Of a stretch of 64,000 bases of DNA, positions 1-8,893 are shown piece by piece. The notes beneath the pieces are model-generated. The model ran no database searches. It worked only from the letters and a program-made list of their open reading frames with translations, and was not told the DNA's origin. Position numbers and translations under genes: made by a program. This DNA is from Planctomycetota bacterium. GTDB lineage: Bacteria; Planctomycetota; Phycisphaerae; WQYP01. The DNA is taken from contig JAJYDW010000005.1 of the NCBI GenBank assembly GCA_021790385.1, positions 1-64,000 of the forward strand, read 5' to 3'. Position 1 is the first letter of the stretch, and every line of letters begins with the position of its first letter.

Positions 1-352
1 TGGCGCTGACCTCCGCCGTCAGCGAACCGCCGCCCGTCCAATTCTCAGCCACCATGCTGACTTGATCTCCCGTGCCCCCGCCTACACTGCCCAAACCTGT
101 GCCCGCAGCGGTAACCTGCCACTGATTGCTCGACTGCACATACCCCGCCGTGCCGTTGATCGCTGGATTGCCTATGTCAACTGTCGAATATGGCGTGGGC
201 AGCGAGCTAAGCATGATCCGCGGTTCCAACGCTTCAAAAAGCAGTCGCCCCTGCCGCCGCCGCAGGTGATTCCGGCCATCGCGGCTGCGCCGGCTGGTGA
301 GTTTCTTTGTTTGCATATAAACCGCTGTTCGCAGATAGTCCAGGAAAGCCAT
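1..352 (-). CDS. LEPR-XLL domain protein, N-terminal part (runs off the window)
   Basis: The minus-strand reading frame opens at ATG 352 and is still open at base 1, so only about 117 N-terminal residues are visible. An AAAGGA ribosome site lies 6 bases before the ATG and an in-frame TAA lies just upstream, which fixes the start. After a short basic region (RRSRDGRNHLRRRQGR) comes LLFEALEPRIMLSS at about residues 37-50. This is the LEPR-XLL motif found at the N terminus of large secreted or surface proteins of planctomycetes. The following Gly/Thr-rich sequence looks like the start of a repetitive extracellular region. The function is unknown. The motif is one of the better taxonomic markers here. 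Confidence 0.8.
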   Translation of the reverse strand, partial: MAFLDYLRTAVYMQTKKLTSRRSRDGRNHLRRRQGRLLFEALEPRIMLSSLPTPYSTVDIGNPAINGTAGYVQSSNQWQVTAAGTGLGSVGGGTGDQVSMVAENWTGGGSLTAEVSA

Positions 353-1224
353 GACGAATCCTTTCGCTTAATAATCCCCCGGGACTATGGAAGCTGTCGA
401 TGATAATGCCGGATGCGGCATGAACACCCAGACATTCCAGCCCCAAACTCCTCCCAAACTCCTGCACTCCACACCCCGATGACGCAGCAACTCTAACACG
501 TAGAGATTCCCGGCACAATATCCATTTGCGCAAAACTTAGGACACTTTGCGCAAAGTTGTAAATATGGTTTTAGCACGTATGTGGCCTAGTCTAGAACAA
601 AATTTGACAGTCTCTCTGCCAGCCAAATTAGCCTCCCCTAACATTAAATAATCTTCAAATCTCCAATCTAAAAATCCAAGTTCTACAATTTCCAATCCGT
701 TGTTCAATCCGCTCCTCCCCATGGACTGAAATCTTAAATTTCAAATTCGATCCCAATTCCGTCCGCTGATCGCTGAAAGCTGATCGCTAATCGCGGGCCG
801 CAGCCCGCGCCCCCTGTCGAGCCATGGATGGCGAAATCTCCCGTCGCGGCCGGAATAGGCCTTTGCGGCAAGAATCAAGCCATCGAGATGCCCCTTTGTG
901 ATTCAATTCGCCTGTGGGCAGGAACTTGTTCCACAGCCACAGACAAGAATGTCTGTGCTATGCTCGGCGGTGAATACATATCTCCCGCTGACCGCTCGCC
1001 CGCCCTTCAACCTCAGCTATGGGGCCGCGAAAAAATAACTTCACTCTTTCTGCCCAGCTCTTCTTGCCGCGCGACCTCGTGGCCACATGAATGGCCACAA
1101 GGTGCCGGGGCACCGGCCAAAATACCCGCAGCGCATTTGACCGCATCGCTGCGCATCAGTATTCTCAAAGGGCTGGGCAAATGTGGCTTCAGTTGATGGT
1201 TGAATAATACAAGGAATCAAAACA
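353..1224. other. Intergenic region upstream of ilvC with hairpins and low-complexity sequence
   Basis: No convincing gene is seen in this stretch of about 870 bases. It holds an AT-rich part with repeated AATTTCAAAT/CCAATC-like words (about 600-760), a short direct repeat GCTGATCGCTGAAAGCTGATCGC (two GCTGATCGC units near 765-790), the GCGGGCCGCAGCCCGC palindrome near 795-812 and two hairpins listed separately. An open frame at 828-1196 has no ribosome site and reads through both hairpins, so it is not called. Confidence 0.6.
938..957. repeat. Perfect hairpin repeat, 8-bp arms
   Basis: CACAGACA-AGAA-TGTCTGTG is a perfect inverted repeat with a 4-base loop. A second perfect hairpin, GGTGCC-GG-GGCACC, lies at 1101-1114, preceded by two direct copies of TGGCCACA at about 1080-1099. 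Neither is followed by a T run, so they are not simple terminators. They look like members of dispersed intergenic palindromes; that is an inference, because no other copy was found in this window. Confidence 0.5.
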
Positions 1225-2247
1225 ATGGCGGATGCAGTTTCTGGTCTTAAAATCTATTACGAAAATGAAGCACCTCTGAAGGGCCTGCAAGGCAAAACCG
1301 TGGCCGTGATTGGTTACGGTTCGCAGGGCCACGCCCATGCGCAGAATCTGCGCGACAGCGGCGTTAAGGTTGTGGTGGCGAATCGGCGCGATTCGGCCAA
1401 CGGCAAACTGGCCATCAGCCACGGGTTTGATCCGATGCCTGTGGCGGATGCGGTGAAGGCAGCGGACCTGATTATCATCGGCCTGCCCGATGAAGTGCAG
1501 TCGGAGATTTATGCCAAAGAGATTGCACCGCATCTCAAGGCGGGCAAAGCCTTTGGTGCCACGCACGGGTTTAACATTCACTTCAAGCAGATTGTGCCGC
1601 CGAAAGATGTGGATGTCATTATGATCGCCCCCAAAGGTCCGGGCCATCTGGTACGCAGCGAATTTGTGAAAGGCGGAGGTGTGCCATGCCTGGTGGCGGT
1701 GCATCAGGATGCCACCGGCCATGCTTTGGCTACAGCGTTGGCGTGGGGCAATGGCATCGGCGGGGCACGGGCGGGCATTATCCGTACTACGTTTAAGGAT
1801 GAATGTGAAACCGATTTGTTCGGCGAGCAGGCGGTTTTGTGCGGCGGCCTTTCCGCCCTGATCAAGGCCGGCTTTGAAACCCTGGTCAAAAACGGCTATC
1901 CGCCGGAAATGGCTTATTTTGAATGCGTGCATGAGGTGAAACTGATTGTGGATCTGATTTATCAGGGCGGCCTGAACTATATGCGTTACAGCATCAGCAA
2001 TACCGCTGAATACGGCGATTTAACCCGCGGTCCACGCATTGTTACCGATCAGACCAAAAAGGAAATGCAGAAAATACTCGATGAAATCACCAGCGGCAAA
2101 TTCGCCGCCGAATGGATGGCCGAACACAAGGCCGGCAAACCGAATTTTAATGCGCTATACGAAGCGGATAAAAACCATCCGGTGGAAGTAACGGGCCGCA
2201 AGCTGCGTAACATGATGAAATGGATCAATGCCAAGAACATTGAATGA
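1225..2247 (+). CDS. ilvC: Ketol-acid reductoisomerase (NADP+)
   Basis: This enzyme isomerises and reduces 2-acetolactate or 2-aceto-2-hydroxybutyrate in valine, leucine and isoleucine synthesis. The 340-residue length fits the class I enzymes (about 330-340). The Rossmann loop GYGSQG is at residues 30-35, followed by [19 protein letters not shown] around residue 114 holds the catalytic His. [12 protein letters not shown] and [18 protein letters not shown] supply the magnesium-binding acidic residues. An AAGGAA ribosome site precedes the ATG. The usual partners ilvB/ilvN are not adjacent. leuA and cimA occur elsewhere in the window on the minus strand, so the branched-chain genes are dispersed. 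Confidence 0.97.
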   Translation: MADAVSGLKIYYENEAPLKGLQGKTVAVIGYGSQGHAHAQNLRDSGVKVVVANRRDSANGKLAISHGFDPMPVADAVKAADLIIIGLPDEVQSEIYAKEIAPHLKAGKAFGATHGFNIHFKQIVPPKDVDVIMIAPKGPGHLVRSEFVKGGGVPCLVAVHQDATGHALATALAWGNGIGGARAGIIRTTFKDECETDLFGEQAVLCGGLSALIKAGFETLVKNGYPPEMAYFECVHEVKLIVDLIYQGGLNYMRYSISNTAEYGDLTRGPRIVTDQTKKEMQKILDEITSGKFAAEWMAEHKAGKPNFNALYEADKNHPVEVTGRKLRNMMKWINAKNIE

Positions 2248-2303
2248 TCTGCGGCGGCAGCATTTTGCCGGGGCGTACCGGGCCATTGGTGGAGTACACA
2301 TTT

Positions 2304-2747
2304 ATGGTTGAGTTTTGCCAGCGACTGGATCATGTAGCCATCGCCGCGGACAATACGGAGTTGATGGTGAAATGGTACCAGCGGATGCTGGGGCTGGTAG
2401 TGGTGGCGCAAACCGATCCGCAGCCGCCCAGCAATCAGGCCACTTATCTGGTAGGCCCGCCGGGGCCGCTGGGAATCCACGGCGGGATGTTGATGGAAAT
2501 TATGCCCCGCAACGACCATGTGCGCCGACCGCGTGAAAGTCACGATGCCGGCATCAGCCACGTGGCGTGGGTGGTGAGTGATTTTGACGCGGCCTATGCG
2601 CACCTGGTTTCGGAAGGGGCGGGGTTTATCGGTTCGGCCGTGCAGGCCGTCGGCGGCGGGCGGCTGATTTCCTTTGTAGATTGTGAGGGAAATCTAATGC
2701 AAATTGTGGAACGTAAAAAGACCGGCGGCACGAGCACGAAAATATAG
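2304..2747 (+). CDS. VOC superfamily (glyoxalase/dioxygenase fold) protein
   Basis: A 147-residue protein with two beta-alpha-beta-beta-beta halves typical of vicinal oxygen chelate proteins. LDHVAIAADN opens the first half and ISHVAWVVSDFDAAYAHLVSEG the second, and GGRLISFVDCEGNLMQIVER closes the fold with a potential metal-ligand Glu. An upstream ATG at 2244 overlaps the ilvC stop, but the added 20 residues ([11 protein letters not shown]...) do not fit the family. The ATG at 2304 has GGTGGAG upstream and starts directly before the fold. The substrate cannot be told. It could be a methylmalonyl-CoA epimerase-like, lactoylglutathione-lyase-like or resistance-type VOC protein. It probably shares a transcript with ilvC. 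Confidence 0.75.
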   Translation: MVEFCQRLDHVAIAADNTELMVKWYQRMLGLVVVAQTDPQPPSNQATYLVGPPGPLGIHGGMLMEIMPRNDHVRRPRESHDAGISHVAWVVSDFDAAYAHLVSEGAGFIGSAVQAVGGGRLISFVDCEGNLMQIVERKKTGGTSTKI

Positions 2748-2776
2748 CCAGACTGCGCCAGTTGATTGGAGTTCAA

Positions 2777-3799
2777 TTGAAGATTCAAGCAGGCAAAATA
2801 AATTCGGCAGCATCGGTGGCGGCCAGCGGTATTTTCCTGATGCTGCTGGTTTTGCTGGGTGGCTGTTCTGACCGGACGGTGCAAATCAGTCTGGTGCCAA
2901 CGCATCAGAACATTGTTCCACACACCATACATCAAACCCGGGCATGGTTTAACAGCAACCGCGTGGCGATTATCAATATCAGCGGCATGTTGGTGGATTC
3001 GCGCGGCGGGCTGCTGACTTCCGGCCACAATCCGGTGAGCGATTTAAGCCAGACTCTCCGCGCTATTGCCCATGATCCACGCGTGAAAGCGGTGATTTTG
3101 CGGTTGAACACGCCCGGCGGCACGGTAACCGCCAGTGCCATGATGTACCATGACATTTTAACATTCAAGCGAAAGACGCATCTGCCGGTGATAGCCTCGA
3201 TGATGGATGTGTGCGCCAGCGGCGGGTATTACGTATCCTGCGCTGCGGATTATCAGATGGCGTATCCCACCACCATTACCGGGTCCATAGGTGTGATTGT
3301 GCAACTTTTTAATTTTCACAAGTCGCTGGCGTATCTGGGCATTTCGGCCCCGGCGTTTGTCAGCGGCCCCAACAAGGAAACCGGCTCGCCATTTTCGAAA
3401 ATGACACCTTCACAAGCCCGTATTATTCAGGGTTTTGTACGTCAGTTTTATGCCCGCTTCAAAGGCATTGTGGAAAAAACGCATCCATTGGTGGCCAAAG
3501 CCAATTGGCCGCGGCTTACGGATGGGCGTCCGCTCACCGGGCAGAGCGCGGCGCGCTACCACCTGATTAATTCTGCAGGCACATTGCAGGAAGCCATTGC
3601 CCTGGCCAAAAAGATGGCCCACATTCAACACGCCAGTGTGGTACTTTACGGCAGGGCGTCGCACGGAAGCGGATCCATATACGCCAAGGCCCAGCCGCTC
3701 AAGCCCATGGGCAATGTTAATCTGGTCAACATTCAACTGGGTTCCGCGGAGATGGCGGCCATGCTGCATCCACAATTTTTGTATATGTGGGAACAGTAA
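2777..3799 (+). CDS. S49 signal peptide peptidase (SppA-like) lipoprotein
   Basis: A membrane-anchored serine protease of family S49, the family that degrades cleaved signal peptides. Reading from TTG 2777, which has GGAG five bases upstream, the protein has 340 residues, a hydrophobic signal segment and a lipobox LLGGC with Cys30. The Ser-Lys dyad is visible: Ser148 in VCASGGYYVS and Lys200 in SGPNKETGSPF, a spacing like that of Bacillus SppA. VILRLNTPGGT and TGSIGVI are also typical. The single short domain resembles Gram-positive SppA rather than the duplicated E. coli form. A TTG at 2762 would add five residues but leaves no room for a ribosome site. Confidence 0.85.
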   Translation: MKIQAGKINSAASVAASGIFLMLLVLLGGCSDRTVQISLVPTHQNIVPHTIHQTRAWFNSNRVAIINISGMLVDSRGGLLTSGHNPVSDLSQTLRAIAHDPRVKAVILRLNTPGGTVTASAMMYHDILTFKRKTHLPVIASMMDVCASGGYYVSCAADYQMAYPTTITGSIGVIVQLFNFHKSLAYLGISAPAFVSGPNKETGSPFSKMTPSQARIIQGFVRQFYARFKGIVEKTHPLVAKANWPRLTDGRPLTGQSAARYHLINSAGTLQEAIALAKKMAHIQHASVVLYGRASHGSGSIYAKAQPLKPMGNVNLVNIQLGSAEMAAMLHPQFLYMWEQ

Positions 3800-3876
3800 G
3801 GGGCCGCGCAACCATACGGGCTGTAAAACATGACCTGTACCCGCCGTATTCATCCACTTTATTTCCTGCCAGCCCC

Positions 3877-5223
3877 TTACCCGCCGGTAAGCTGACTGGC
3901 CAGAATGGTCTGCGAGATCAAAGTGCGACCATGGGCATCTTTGAGTTCCAGAATGATATGGCGGTTGCCCAGCGGTCCACCAACGCGGATGAGGCCGAAA
4001 TTATGCTCGAAAAATGGCACGCCCACACGTCGTGGATTGGGCCAAGCGGAGGCCCTGGGCGCACGGACCGGCGCAGCCGCCAGAGACGAACTGGTCAGAT
4101 CATAAAGCGGGTATTGATCGAACCCCTGTGCATTGGCCGGGCGCAAACTCAACTCGCCAAAACGCCGATGTCCGCTGAGGAACACCACGCCCGTAACATC
4201 ATGGGCGAATATCCAGTTAATCAACGCGGCCCGTTCATGATGAAAATTTCCCCAGGATTCATGCCCCGGGTAATCGGATAAAACAGGGTCGCCATCCACA
4301 ATCAATTTGAAGGTGGCCCGGCTGCGCATCAAGTGGCTTTTAAGCCAGGCAAGTTGCCGCCAGCCCAGCATGGTACGCGGATGTGGAGTTTTGGGGGAAT
4401 CACGGAAACTGCGGTCATCCAGTAAAAACACCGCCACATCACCAAGCCGAAAGTGGCAGAAGGTTCCGGGGGCATGGGCTATGCCGTAACCAGGATTGGG
4501 CCAATAGGATTCAAAGGCCTGCAGGGATTGCTGTCTGAAAACAAATTGGCGATTGCTGTGCAGAGTGCCAAAATCGCGGTCATCCCAGGTGGCATAAACA
4601 GCAGCAATGCGAAACAGCCGCTGAAAGCCCGAAAAATGTCGTGCCCGCTGGTAGTGCTGCATGATAAATCTGGCGGCATGAACATAGGTGTACGGAAAAT
4701 CCTTCAGGTGGGGTGGCAGATAAAAGGCGTTTCCGGCAAAAATAAACGCCAGTGGTTGCGTGGCGGCAATACTTTTCCAGATACGTGGGCTGGCATATTG
4801 GGCCGTATTGGCACAGGAACCAAAGGCCAGCGTGATGGCCGCACCGGAATTTCTGGCCGGGGCGGTATGGATAACCAGCGGGGGACGGGGCAAATGCACG
4901 GGCGCGCCGCCCAGATTGACCTTGATGCGGTAATCATGGTCGCTGCGCAGGTTGGCCAGATTCAAATCGGCGACAAAGGGTGGCGGCCCCACCACCGTGA
5001 AACCGTAGGCGCTTTGCAGTTGGCCGGTGTTGGCGTCCAGACATTGTACTTTCACACGATTACTGTTGTTGATTTCAAACCAGAGGCGGGCGGAATGTGC
5101 CGTCAGGCTGCCCACCATCGGCCCGGCTACCAGATGCGCAGCTTGCGCTGTGGTGCCCGGAGGAGCCAGAAACATCAAAATCGCCATCACTGTTACGGTT
5201 CTAAATTTTACAAAATTCAGCAT
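3877..5223 (-). CDS. PhoD-like (alkaline phosphatase D family) protein, metal site altered
   Basis: A 448-residue protein with a signal peptide (MAILMFLAPPGTTAQA), an N-terminal Fn3-like beta domain (VAGPMVGSLTAHSARLWFE, about residues 30-120) and a PhoD-type metallophosphatase domain (from ITLAFGSCANTAQYASPRIW). Landmarks of the family are recognisable but changed: the usual GDxIYxD appears as AGNAFYLPP, WDDHDFG as WDDRDFG, and the late SGDxHF as SGHRRF. LLDDRSFRDS and FHHERAAL are kept. From knowledge of the family, several of these positions bind the metals, so the protein may be catalytically weak or dead. It lies on the same strand 132 bases after the two ketosynthase-like genes and faces the SppA gene tail to tail. 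Confidence 0.7.
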   Translation of the reverse strand: MLNFVKFRTVTVMAILMFLAPPGTTAQAAHLVAGPMVGSLTAHSARLWFEINNSNRVKVQCLDANTGQLQSAYGFTVVGPPPFVADLNLANLRSDHDYRIKVNLGGAPVHLPRPPLVIHTAPARNSGAAITLAFGSCANTAQYASPRIWKSIAATQPLAFIFAGNAFYLPPHLKDFPYTYVHAARFIMQHYQRARHFSGFQRLFRIAAVYATWDDRDFGTLHSNRQFVFRQQSLQAFESYWPNPGYGIAHAPGTFCHFRLGDVAVFLLDDRSFRDSPKTPHPRTMLGWRQLAWLKSHLMRSRATFKLIVDGDPVLSDYPGHESWGNFHHERAALINWIFAHDVTGVVFLSGHRRFGELSLRPANAQGFDQYPLYDLTSSSLAAAPVRAPRASAWPNPRRVGVPFFEHNFGLIRVGGPLGNRHIILELKDAHGRTLISQTILASQLTGG

Positions 5224-5355
5224 TTTTTCTACCAGTATTTAACCGGGCCATCCAGTTGGTTTAGTATCATAACGCTTGAACAGGGCGGTTGGCACAACGC
5301 GGCACAACCGCCGGGTTGTAGCCAGGAAGCCGCCCCACCGCCAGAAGCACAAAAA

Positions 5356-6132
5356 TCAACGCCTTTGCAGCTCCAGCCAGGCCTTTATGCCCACCGCCCC
5401 GTCCACCACAAGCTGCCCCTGTCCGGCGACCAGGAAATCCACCAGTGGTTGCAATCTGCAATTAACTGTTGTGGGCGAGTGGATATTTGATCCTCCCAGT
5501 CTGGCCTGCGTAAATTCACTCATCGGCCGCGGGGCACCTGGGAGTTCGGCGGGGCCAATGCAGGCCAGCACCATCTGGCAACGTTCTGGAGAAACTTGCG
5601 GTTGGGCTGTAATTGCAGCGTCCGCAGACACATGGGCTGGGGCGATACCGCCTGGAATAGCTTCATTCCAAACTTCAATTCCGCCGACAATTGCCAGCGG
5701 CACCATACCGCGCCGAATATATTCCGCGCCACGTACGCACGCTACTACGGCGGAAGCTGCACCGGCCGCGTAGACCACCACCGGTCCATGCAGGCCAAGG
5801 TCCATGGTAAGTTCGGTGGCGATGGTACTGGGCAAGGTTCGGCGGAAGGCATTGGGGCTGGGATATTGGCCGCCATCAGTTGTGCGAGAGTTATCAAATA
5901 TTATATCGTCGTGCAGTGAACCGGTGGTGGTGCCGATGAACAAGCCGCTGCCGTCGCGCAACGTAGGCGCTACGCCGGCCATTAAGGCTTGTGCGGCATC
6001 GCAGGCCAGATTGGCTGCTTTGGTCGTGGGCCGCTCAACTGCCTGCCAGGAACCACTGCCCCAGCCCAGCACCTGCGGAGTACGGCTGGTATCCAGCGAA
6101 ATCCAGGCATACAAATAAACTGGAATATTCAT
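5356..6132 (-). CDS. Beta-ketoacyl synthase-like protein lacking the active-site Cys (chain-length-factor type)
   Basis: A 258-residue protein matching only the N-terminal half of a ketosynthase. PSPNAFRRTLPSTIATELTMDLGLHGP is followed by a nucleophile-elbow region. When aligned without gaps to the neighbouring ketosynthase through the shared GP (residues 116-117), residue 125 is Ala where the partner has catalytic Cys128. The C-terminal HxGTxxxD and second His motifs are absent. This size and build fit the chain-length-factor-like family (Ketoacyl-synt_2) that pairs with active ketosynthases in aryl polyene and similar type II systems. Its ATG overlaps the stop of the upstream ketosynthase by 4 bases, so the two are translationally coupled and probably form a heterodimer. 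Confidence 0.7.
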   Translation of the reverse strand: MNIPVYLYAWISLDTSRTPQVLGWGSGSWQAVERPTTKAANLACDAAQALMAGVAPTLRDGSGLFIGTTTGSLHDDIIFDNSRTTDGGQYPSPNAFRRTLPSTIATELTMDLGLHGPVVVYAAGAASAVVACVRGAEYIRRGMVPLAIVGGIEVWNEAIPGGIAPAHVSADAAITAQPQVSPERCQMVLACIGPAELPGAPRPMSEFTQARLGGSNIHSPTTVNCRLQPLVDFLVAGQGQLVVDGAVGIKAWLELQRR

Positions 6133-7229
6133 TGGGACACCGTGTGGGCTAAAATAACCGCCGCATTTAAGCCGCCAAAGCCACTGGCGGTTTTAAGAAG
6201 ATATTTTATGGGCCGGGCAGGTCCGGGTTGCATAACCAGATTTAAATCCGGGTATTCGGTGTGTTGCAGGCCAACCATGGGCGGCACAATGCCGGTGGTG
6301 AGGCACTGCCCGGCCAGCAAGGTTTCAATCAGGCCGGCCGCCCCCAAGGTGTGGCCTATAAGTCCTTTAAGACCGGTAAGGGCCGGACGATGGGCAAATA
6401 GCTCCCGCATGGCGGTGGCCTCCATCTGGTCGTTATAGCGTGTGCCGGTACCATGCAGAACCACGGCATCAATAGCCTGCGGATCAACGCCGGCCATGCT
6501 CATGGCGTTGCGGATGGCCCGAATAAGTCCGCCCGCCGCACGATCCGGGGCGGTGCGGTGCATGGCATCTGCGGCTATTCCCCAACCGATCACCGAAACG
6601 GTGCGCAGGGGTGGCGTGCATGGGGCACACCGGCGCAGCAGGCACGCCGCCGCCGCCGAACCCAAGGCCAGGCCGTCACGATTTTTATCAAACGGACGGC
6701 AGGTGGTTTGGGTGAGCGCCTTAAGCGATTTAAACCCGTCACGGGTAAAACCGGTGATTGTATCCGCCGCCACCACAATCACTTCTGAAACCACACCGGA
6801 TGCGATGAGTTCGCGGGCTTCAATGAGGGCCGTTAAACCGGAGGTGCAGGCAGTAGAGACCACATAACAAGGCCCACCCAGGCCCAACTCGCGTCCCACG
6901 ATGTTAAGCGAATCGGACATTAACTCCGGCAGTTGGCCAGCATTTTTCCCCTGCCGCAGGTTTGCCATCCACTCCTCAATATTGGCGATGTTTCCCTTGG
7001 CCGTAGCCAGAATCAGGGCGCAATGCGGGGAATCGCGCACGTGGCCCAGGATCGGGAGAAGCGTGCTGGCCAGCAGATGATGCCAATTGGGAGCAGCGGG
7101 CGGTGGAGTGGCATGGTGCTGCGGCCGGTGGCCTGTTTGCCAGATGTTCCACAGGGCGTTGATGGAGGGAAACTCCGGGGTAACCACTGCGCCGGCTACG
7201 ATTTCCATGGCATGGTCTGGCTTGGGCAT
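6129..7229 (-). CDS. Beta-ketoacyl-ACP synthase (KAS II-like)
   Basis: A condensing enzyme that extends acyl-ACP by two carbons. Its 366 residues are slightly shorter than FabF (about 410). The Cys-His-His triad is visible: Cys128 in VVSTACTSG, the first His in VVLHGTGTRYND and the second in LKGLIGHTLGAAG. PFDKNRDGLALGSAAAACLL is also typical. An AGGA site lies 7-8 bases before ATG 7229. It is the first gene of a minus-strand unit with the Cys-less homologue. An acyltransferase and a hotdog dehydratase lie divergently just beyond. No ACP or ketoreductase gene is in the window, so the product cannot be named. Confidence 0.88.
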   Translation of the reverse strand: MPKPDHAMEIVAGAVVTPEFPSINALWNIWQTGHRPQHHATPPPAAPNWHHLLASTLLPILGHVRDSPHCALILATAKGNIANIEEWMANLRQGKNAGQLPELMSDSLNIVGRELGLGGPCYVVSTACTSGLTALIEARELIASGVVSEVIVVAADTITGFTRDGFKSLKALTQTTCRPFDKNRDGLALGSAAAACLLRRCAPCTPPLRTVSVIGWGIAADAMHRTAPDRAAGGLIRAIRNAMSMAGVDPQAIDAVVLHGTGTRYNDQMEATAMRELFAHRPALTGLKGLIGHTLGAAGLIETLLAGQCLTTGIVPPMVGLQHTEYPDLNLVMQPGPARPIKYLLKTASGFGGLNAAVILAHTVSQ

Positions 7230-7510
7230 TAATGCATCCTGACAGAATATCGGCCCACATCATCGATAAATCGGGGGCGAATACCTTCTTCGTTGTGGGG
7301 GCATGTCCCGCACGGTATTATCTGAATTTAGCACATTTGTGCATGGACTTTAAGTGTGCTGCCCTGCGGTGTCCGCCAAAGTCCGCAAGGTTTGGGGTGG
7401 TAGAGCGCGGGAGATGCCGGGAAATCCACACGTCGGCGAAGCGCTGCTGGCAAGCTATAAACCCGGATGATCAATAAGCAATAACATTGCGATTAGAAAA
7501 GGTTGTGACC

Positions 7511-8320
7511 ATGCCATCGGCGCAGGAAATTCCACGGGATCGGCAAAATGCCAGGTTAACCTGGCGCATCCGCTGGCGCACAGCCCTGGTGTACACGTGG
7601 TTCGGACTGTACCTGTTGGTACTTTCTGTGGTGCTGGGACCGCTGCTGTGGCTGGCAGGTGCAACTACGGATCCGCAGCGCCGTATGGCCCGCCGCTGGA
7701 CCCGGGCCTTTTACCGTCATGGCATGCGCGGCTTTTGCCAATCTCGCATGGTGATTGAAAATCTCCCCGGCCAAACTATTCCGGAACCCTGCATTGTGGT
7801 GGCCAACCATCAATCCGCCATCGACATTCTTTTGCTGTTTCAGCTTTCTCCGGATGCCCGATGCTGGGCCAAAGATTGGCCCTTCAAAAAGCCGTTGCTG
7901 GGTTGGCTGATGCGGCTTTGCGACCACCTGCACGTGGATGACCCCAACGTGCTCGAGCAGGCGGCGGAAAGTATCCGGCAAGGCGTGGGAATGTACGTGT
8001 TTCCGGAAGGTACCCGGTCGCGCAGCGGGCGGCTGGGACGGTTTCATGATGGAGCTTTTATACTGGCTGTGCAAACTGGAGCACCCATAGTGCCGGTGGC
8101 CATTTGCGGCAGCGGGCGTTGCATGACCCCCGGTTATGTGGCCATTATGGATGTGCCAATTACCGTGCGGCCGCTGGGCATTCTTTATCCCGACCCTACG
8201 GTGCCTAAAGCCCATCTGGTTTTGAAGCGGCAAGCCCATAGCCTGATTGCCGCGGCGCTGAATGCAGATGCAGCCGCCTTGGCAGTAGAAGACCATAAGA
8301 GTCAGGCTATAGCAAAGTAA
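7511..8320 (+). CDS. 1-acyl-sn-glycerol-3-phosphate acyltransferase (PlsC-like)
   Basis: An integral-membrane acyltransferase of the LPLAT family. A hydrophobic N-terminal segment (about residues 29-50) precedes the catalytic motif NHQSAID with His100 and Asp105 (HX4D) and the glycerol-phosphate binding motif FPEGTRSRSG; PIVPVAI is the third block. ATG 7511 is preceded by AAAAGG; the in-frame TTG at 7487 is less likely. Family knowledge points to transfer of an acyl chain to lysophosphatidate. Its divergent position beside the ketosynthase pair and before a dehydratase suggests a role in the same lipid or polyene pathway, in the way that acyltransferases occur in aryl polyene clusters. Confidence 0.85.
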   Translation: MPSAQEIPRDRQNARLTWRIRWRTALVYTWFGLYLLVLSVVLGPLLWLAGATTDPQRRMARRWTRAFYRHGMRGFCQSRMVIENLPGQTIPEPCIVVANHQSAIDILLLFQLSPDARCWAKDWPFKKPLLGWLMRLCDHLHVDDPNVLEQAAESIRQGVGMYVFPEGTRSRSGRLGRFHDGAFILAVQTGAPIVPVAICGSGRCMTPGYVAIMDVPITVRPLGILYPDPTVPKAHLVLKRQAHSLIAAALNADAAALAVEDHKSQAIAK

Positions 8321-8458
8321 AGGGCCAATCTAAAAGTCCATAGCAGCCGGCCGGCACCGATGACCAAAAATCGTTGCTTCCAGCCGATACAGTGCTGGAA
8401 CGCCATGGTGAGAGGTTTATAATGGGGATGTGTTGACTGGCAGATTCGGCAGGATTTC

Positions 8459-8893
8459 ATGGAAAATTTAGCTCAATTCATTCCCCATAAACCTCCGATG
8501 CATTGGCTGGATCAGGCTTGGCTGGAAGAGGATGGCTCTATTGGTGCACGCTGGACCATACCGGATGACAACCTGGTAATTAACACATTGCTGCAGGCGA
8601 AGGTGCTTCCGCCAGGGGCGGTGCTGGAAGTACTGGCGCAAGCTGCCGCGTGCAAGGCCGGATTGTCTGCGAGCCAAAGTCGCGCACCGATTCCTGCCGG
8701 CCGTTTGGTAGCCATTGAAGACCTGTCGTTTGCGGGGCCCATTCGAGTGGGTGATACGTTAGAACTGCGGATAAGTGTAATACGGCAGTGGCAGAATCTG
8801 TTGAAATGCCGCCTGTTGGCCACAGTACGTGGAGAAGTAGCAGCCATGGGCGTGGCAACATTTGCCGTGGTGGTGCAGGGGCAATTTCCTTGA
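8459..8893 (+). CDS. Hotdog-fold 3-hydroxyacyl-ACP dehydratase-like protein (ApeP-type)
   Basis: A 144-residue hotdog protein opening with FIPHKPPMHWLDQ, the HxPPM block that holds the catalytic His in FabA/FabZ-like and ApeP-like dehydratases. PPGAVLEVLAQAAACKAGL corresponds to the central helix, and the catalytic acid would be the Glu in AVLEVLAQ. VAIEDLSFAGPIRVGDTLELRISV completes the sheet. AGGA lies 5 bases before the ATG. It follows the acyltransferase on the same strand by 138 bases. A thioesterase of the same fold is the alternative. Confidence 0.72.
   Translation: MENLAQFIPHKPPMHWLDQAWLEEDGSIGARWTIPDDNLVINTLLQAKVLPPGAVLEVLAQAAACKAGLSASQSRAPIPAGRLVAIEDLSFAGPIRVGDTLELRISVIRQWQNLLKCRLLATVRGEVAAMGVATFAVVVQGQFP

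Noticed and set aside
537-722. Minus-strand open frame of 61 codons
   Set aside because: It arises from low-complexity AATTTCAAAT/CCAATC-like intergenic DNA and shows no coding features.
828-1196. Open frame of 122 codons upstream of ilvC
   Set aside because: It has no ribosome site, reads through both hairpins and has no recognisable protein features (WAGTCSTATDKNVC comes from the palindrome).
4453-5490. Plus-strand open frame of 345 codons opposite the PhoD-like gene
   Set aside because: The minus strand encodes a clear PhoD-like protein with signal peptide; the plus frame has no known motif.
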